Origin: Propionibacteriaceae bacterium
GTDB taxonomy: Bacteria; Actinomycetota; Actinomycetes; Propionibacteriales; Propionibacteriaceae
Assembly (NCBI GenBank): GCA_009778535.1
Contig: WRJP01000022.1
Coordinates: forward strand, 1-17,178
DNA length: 17,178 nt
Direction: 5' to 3'
Part shown: piece by piece, positions 13,982-17,178 of the stretch
How the letters are laid out: the number at the start of each line of letters is the position of its first letter
Position numbering within the stretch: the stretch's first letter is position 1
The notes under the pieces: model-generated
What the model was told of the DNA's origin: nothing
Database searches by the model: none
What the model saw: the letters and a program-made list of their open reading frames with translations, nothing else
Translations under genes and position numbers: made by a program

Positions 13982-15187
13982 TCACGCGAGAATCTTGGTA
14001 ACGCGGCCAGCGCCAACGGTACGGCCACCCTCGCGGATAGCGAACTTCAAACCGTCTTCCATGGCTACTGCCTTGTTCAAGTGAACCGTCATGTCGGTAT
14101 TGTCACCAGGCATTACCATTTCGGTACCCTCGGGAAGACTCACTGTGCCAGTCACGTCAGTAGTACGGAAGTAGAACTGCGGGCTGTAGTTTGTGAAGAA
14201 CGGCTTGTGACGGCCACCCTCTTCCTTGGTGAGCACGTAGACATTACCCTCGAAGTCAGTGTGCGGAGCTGTGCTGCCTGGCTTGATGACAACCATGCCG
14301 CGCTCCACATCTTCTTTCTTGGTGCCACGCAAGAGCACGCCGACGTTCTCGCCTGCCCGACCCTCGTCGAGAATCTTGCGGAACATTTCAACACCGGTGA
14401 CGACCGTGGTGATCTTCTCCGGACGGATGCCAATGATTTCAACCTGCTCGCCAGTGTTGATGATGCCGCGCTCAATACGGCCAGTGACAACAGTTCCACG
14501 ACCGGTGATGGTGAAAACATCTTCAATCGGCATCAGGAATGGCTTTTCAGTTTCACGCGCAGGCTGCGGGATGTAAGCATCCACAGCTTCCATGAGCTCC
14601 AGAATGGACTTAGACCACTCGGCATCCCCATTCAAAGCCTGGTACGCAGAAAGACGCACGACCGGGCAGTCGTCCCCGTCGAACTCCTGCTTTGAAAGCA
14701 GTTCGCGGATTTCCATCTCGACCAGATCGATCAGATCGGCGTCAGCCTCATCAATCATGTCGCACTTATTCAGAGCGACGACGATCGCTGGCACACCAAC
14801 CTGACGTGCGAGCAAAACGTGCTCGTGAGTCTGGGGCATCGGGCCGTCAGTTGCGGCCACGACCAGGATTGCGCCGTCCATCTGGGCAGCACCAGTGATC
14901 ATGTTCTTCACATAGTCGGCGTGACCTGGGCAGTCAACGTGGGCATAGTGACGCTGCTCAGTCTCATACTCGACGTGTGCGATAGAAATCGTGATACCAC
15001 GCTGCCGCTCCTCAGGCGCCTTATCGATCGAATCGAATGGCGTGAACTGATTGGCAGGTAGATCAGGATACGTTTCGTGAAGCACCTTCGTGATCGCCGC
15101 GGTGAGTGTGGTCTTGCCGTGGTCGATGTGCCCGATGGTGCCGATATTACAGTGCGGCTTCGTCCGCTCGAACTTGGCTTTTGCCAC
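13982..15187 (-). CDS. tuf: Translation elongation factor Tu
   Basis: GTPase that brings aminoacyl-tRNA to the ribosome. The 401 residues are full length. GTP-binding motifs: G1 GHIDHGKT at 19-26 (Ile in place of the usual Val), G2 RGITI near 63-67, G3 DCPGH at 85-89, G4 NKCD at 140-143, and G5 in RLSAYQAL (usually SAL). Domains 2 and 3 follow with FTITGRGTVVTGRIERG, SPQFYFRTTDVTG and the C-terminal REGGRTVGAGRVTKI. The start is GTG at 15187 with AAGGAG 5 nt upstream, a strong site fitting a highly expressed gene. It lies 253 bp after fusA, with its own promoter candidate, so it may be transcribed both from the upstream ribosomal-protein/fusA operon and alone. Confidence 0.98.
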   Translation of the reverse strand: MAKAKFERTKPHCNIGTIGHIDHGKTTLTAAITKVLHETYPDLPANQFTPFDSIDKAPEERQRGITISIAHVEYETEQRHYAHVDCPGHADYVKNMITGAAQMDGAILVVAATDGPMPQTHEHVLLARQVGVPAIVVALNKCDMIDEADADLIDLVEMEIRELLSKQEFDGDDCPVVRLSAYQALNGDAEWSKSILELMEAVDAYIPQPARETEKPFLMPIEDVFTITGRGTVVTGRIERGIINTGEQVEIIGIRPEKITTVVTGVEMFRKILDEGRAGENVGVLLRGTKKEDVERGMVVIKPGSTAPHTDFEGNVYVLTKEEGGRHKPFFTNYSPQFYFRTTDVTGTVSLPEGTEMVMPGDNTDMTVHLNKAVAMEDGLKFAIREGGRTVGAGRVTKILA

Positions 15188-15248
15188 TTGGGCTCCTTTT
15201 CGGATTGTCGCTACGCTGGTTGCGATGCGTTTTGTTTGACTACATTCA

Positions 15249-15267
15249 GTCTGCGCAGTACGCAGAC
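15249..15267 (-). promoter_or_regulatory. Inverted repeat at the predicted 5' end of the tuf mRNA
   Basis: GTCTGCG and CGCAGAC are a perfect 7-bp inverted repeat around a 5-nt loop. The tuf promoter candidate would start transcription at about 15267, so the hairpin would form the very first bases of an ~80-nt leader. A 5'-terminal hairpin may protect the mRNA; an operator is the other possibility. Confidence 0.4.
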
Positions 15268-15273
15268 CAACCT

Positions 15274-15302
15274 AGCCTACCTAATCGTTGAGCTGAGTCC
15301 AA
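15274..15302 (-). promoter_or_regulatory. Candidate tuf promoter
   Basis: Minus strand: TTGGAC (plus-strand 15297-15302), 17-nt spacer, TAGGCT (15274-15279). The -10 has the TANNNT form seen elsewhere in this window and the spacing is optimal. Confidence 0.5.
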
Positions 15303-15440
15303 ACTCCACAGCCGTAACATTTCATTTTTGGCCGCAGATTTGGGGTTTACTCAAACACAAGAAGAAACAGTACCGCAATCTGACTCAATTTCAGAATCAT
15401 GCCACGGGAGAGATTGCAGGCCAATGGCAGATAGCAACGC

Positions 15441-17178
15441 TCAGCTATGACCCTTTGCGACGATCTCCTCCGAAACCGATTTCGGCACTTCTGCGTAAGA
15501 ATGGAATTCCATCGAATACGAGGCTTGCCCCGAAGTCTTCGACCGCAAATCGCCGACGTAACCAAACATCTCATTTAGTGGGATGAGTGCCCGGATAATC
15601 TGATTACCATGCGCTTCTTCCATGCCTTGCACATGGCCGCGCCTGGAATTGATGTCGCCGATAACCGCACCCAAGAAATCCTCACGGGTAGTAACTTCAA
15701 CAGCCATCAACGGCTCCAGCAATACCGGGTCGGCCTTTCCCGCGGCTTTCTTCAAAGCCATCGAACCGGCAATCCTGAAGGCTAGTTCAGACGAATCCAC
15801 GTCGTGGGATTGCCCGTCGAGCAGAGTCACCTTGACATCTTCAAGCGGGTATCCGGCCAACGGCCCGAACGCCATAGCATCTTGGATGCCTTGATCGACT
15901 GCGGGAATGTATTCTTTGGGAATTGAACCGCCAACGGTTTTGTCCACAAATTCGTAACCCTCGCCCGCGGCTTTTGGTTCGATAATGACTTTACAATGTC
16001 CGTATTGACCGTGACCGCCGGTCTGTTTTTTATGCATACCTTCGGCTTCGACACGGCTTTTAATGGTTTCACGGAAGGCGACCTGCGGCCTGCCTTCGTT
16101 GACCTCGACCTTGAACTCGCGCCGCAATCTATCCACGATAATTTCAAGGTGCAGTTCGCCCATACCCGCGATAATCGTTTGGTTGGTTTCTTGGTCGGTG
16201 AAGGTCTTGAATGTTGGGTCTTCCTCTGCCAACTTAATCAAGGCGGTTATCAATTTTTCTTGGTCGTTTTTGGTTTTAGGCTCGATTGCAAGTTGAATAA
16301 CAGGCTCGGCGAACTGCATGCTTTCCAACACTATCGGTTTGTCTGGGTCGCAAAGTGTGTCGCCGGTAATCGTGTCTTTCAGGCCGATAATCGCAGCAAT
16401 GTCGCCCGCGTGAATTTCGGTGATTTCCTCGCGCTTGTTCGCGTGCATTTGAACGATACGACCTGCGCGCTCTTTTTTGTCTTTGGTACTGTTATAAACG
16501 TAACTGCCCGCCTGAATTGTTCCAGAATACACCCGGAAAAAGCAAAGCCGTCCAACGAATGGGTCTGTTGCAATTTTAAACGCAAGCCCTGCGAATGGCT
16601 GGGCATCGGAACTTTCGCGAACTTCGGTTTCGCCCTTTGAATTCTCGCCTTTGATTGCGGGCACGTCAACCGGACTTGGCATATAATCGACAATCGCGTC
16701 AAGAAGCATTTGCACACCTTTGTTTTTGAAACTTGAGCCGCACAAGACAGGCGTAAATTTCATTTCGATTGTGCCTTTTCGAATTGCGCCGCGGATTTCG
16801 TCTTCGGTGAATTCGGTGCCTTCAAGGAACTTCTCGGTCAATTCGTCGCTTGTTTCCGCGATTTTTTCAATCATAAGGGCACGGTATTTGTCGGCCTCCG
16901 ATTTCATGTCGGCGGGAACGTCGGTTATTTCGAACTCTTTACCAAGGTCGTCTTTGTAAATTTTGGCTTTCATCGTTACAAGGTCAACTATGCCCTTGAA
17001 TTGTGCTTCTTGCCCGACCGGAAGTTGTATAGGCATTGCATGGGTGTGCAAACGCGCTTTCATGGTTTCAACGGCGCGAAGGAAGTTAGCATCGTCGCGG
17101 TCCATTTTGTTGATGTACGCCATACGAGGGACACGGTACTTGTTTGCCTGGGCCCAAACTTTTTCGCTTTGGGGTTGA
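15441..17178 (-). CDS. fusA: Translation elongation factor G, 3' part (5' end outside window)
   Basis: GTPase that drives translocation and, with RRF, ribosome recycling. The frame is open to the window edge: before ATG 17123 it reads QPQSEKVWAQANKYRVPR, which is conserved EF-G sequence, so that ATG is internal. About 578 residues are present; roughly the first 120 (G1-G3) are missing. Visible: INKMD (G4), CGSSFKNKGVQ (G5 region), domain II AFKIATDPFVGRL, IAGMGELHLEI in domain III, GGHGQYG and EYIPAVDQG in domain IV, and EVTTREDFLG, NSRRG, LNEMFGYVGDLRS and FHSYAEVPKSV at the C-terminus. Codon choice changes along the gene: CTT is 14 of 25 leucines before about 15850 and 0 of 11 after it, and AAA dominates lysines only in the first part. 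See findings for the mosaic interpretation. No clear terminator follows it. Confidence 0.95.
   Translation of the reverse strand, partial: QPQSEKVWAQANKYRVPRMAYINKMDRDDANFLRAVETMKARLHTHAMPIQLPVGQEAQFKGIVDLVTMKAKIYKDDLGKEFEITDVPADMKSEADKYRALMIEKIAETSDELTEKFLEGTEFTEDEIRGAIRKGTIEMKFTPVLCGSSFKNKGVQMLLDAIVDYMPSPVDVPAIKGENSKGETEVRESSDAQPFAGLAFKIATDPFVGRLCFFRVYSGTIQAGSYVYNSTKDKKERAGRIVQMHANKREEITEIHAGDIAAIIGLKDTITGDTLCDPDKPIVLESMQFAEPVIQLAIEPKTKNDQEKLITALIKLAEEDPTFKTFTDQETNQTIIAGMGELHLEIIVDRLRREFKVEVNEGRPQVAFRETIKSRVEAEGMHKKQTGGHGQYGHCKVIIEPKAAGEGYEFVDKTVGGSIPKEYIPAVDQGIQDAMAFGPLAGYPLEDVKVTLLDGQSHDVDSSELAFRIAGSMALKKAAGKADPVLLEPLMAVEVTTREDFLGAVIGDINSRRGHVQGMEEAHGNQIIRALIPLNEMFGYVGDLRSKTSGQASYSMEFHSYAEVPKSVSEEIVAKGHS

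Noticed and set aside
15077..15586. 169-codon plus-strand frame across the tuf-fusA gap
   Set aside because: It overlaps the ends of both conserved genes on the other strand and its product shows no domain; the gap is better explained as the tuf promoter and leader.
1..17178. CRISPR array, tRNA or rRNA genes
   Set aside because: No regularly spaced repeats, cloverleaf sequences with GTTCRA arms, or conserved rRNA segments were recognised on either strand.

Overview
The window looks like chromosomal DNA from an actinobacterium of moderate GC (low to mid 50s percent, judged by eye). Support comes from protein type and from gene starts. The P-type ATPase is of the mycobacterial CtpE type, IlvE and LeuB match actinobacterial forms, and a secreted SpoIID-domain protein carries C-terminal LGFP repeats. 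Several genes have a TANNNT -10 hexamer 6-7 nt before the start codon and no Shine-Dalgarno, which points to leaderless transcripts.

Layout, left to right. Positions 1-809 (+) hold the 3' part of a reverse transcriptase gene, cut by the window edge. It has an YSDD catalytic box and no visible intron maturase or endonuclease tail. Then comes branched-chain amino acid metabolism: ilvE (-) and leuB (+) diverge from a shared 146-bp promoter region. After leuB, a palindromic intergenic repeat separates it from a convergent ctpE-like cation ATPase (-). Next is the operon ilvB-ilvN-ilvC, transcribed leftward. It starts with a classical attenuator: a consensus-like promoter, a leaderless 13-residue leader peptide rich in Val and Leu (MQKFALVVTRRVV), a hairpin, and an intrinsic terminator ahead of ilvB. 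Together these genes supply acetohydroxyacid synthase (both subunits), ketol-acid reductoisomerase, isopropylmalate dehydrogenase and the branched-chain aminotransferase. ilvA, ilvD and leuACD are not in the window.

The middle (9371-12735) holds a secreted SpoIID/LGFP cell-wall protein (+), a convergent HIT-family nucleotide hydrolase (-) and a lipoprotein with Ig-like features (-). A C10/A8 homopolymer forms most of the gap between the -35 and -10 candidates of the lipoprotein gene, so phase variation is possible. The gene-poor stretch 12736-13085 holds that tract and two inverted copies of the palindromic repeat.

The right end is transcribed leftward: fusA (5' end outside the window), tuf and hisF, with a strong terminator after tuf. 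The fusA fragment appears mosaic. Its upstream two thirds use CTT and AAA codons heavily and read like a non-actinobacterial EF-G, whereas its last ~150 codons fit the neighbouring genes better. Points of most interest are the reverse transcriptase, the ilvB attenuator, the covarying repeat family, the homopolymer promoter and the mosaic fusA.
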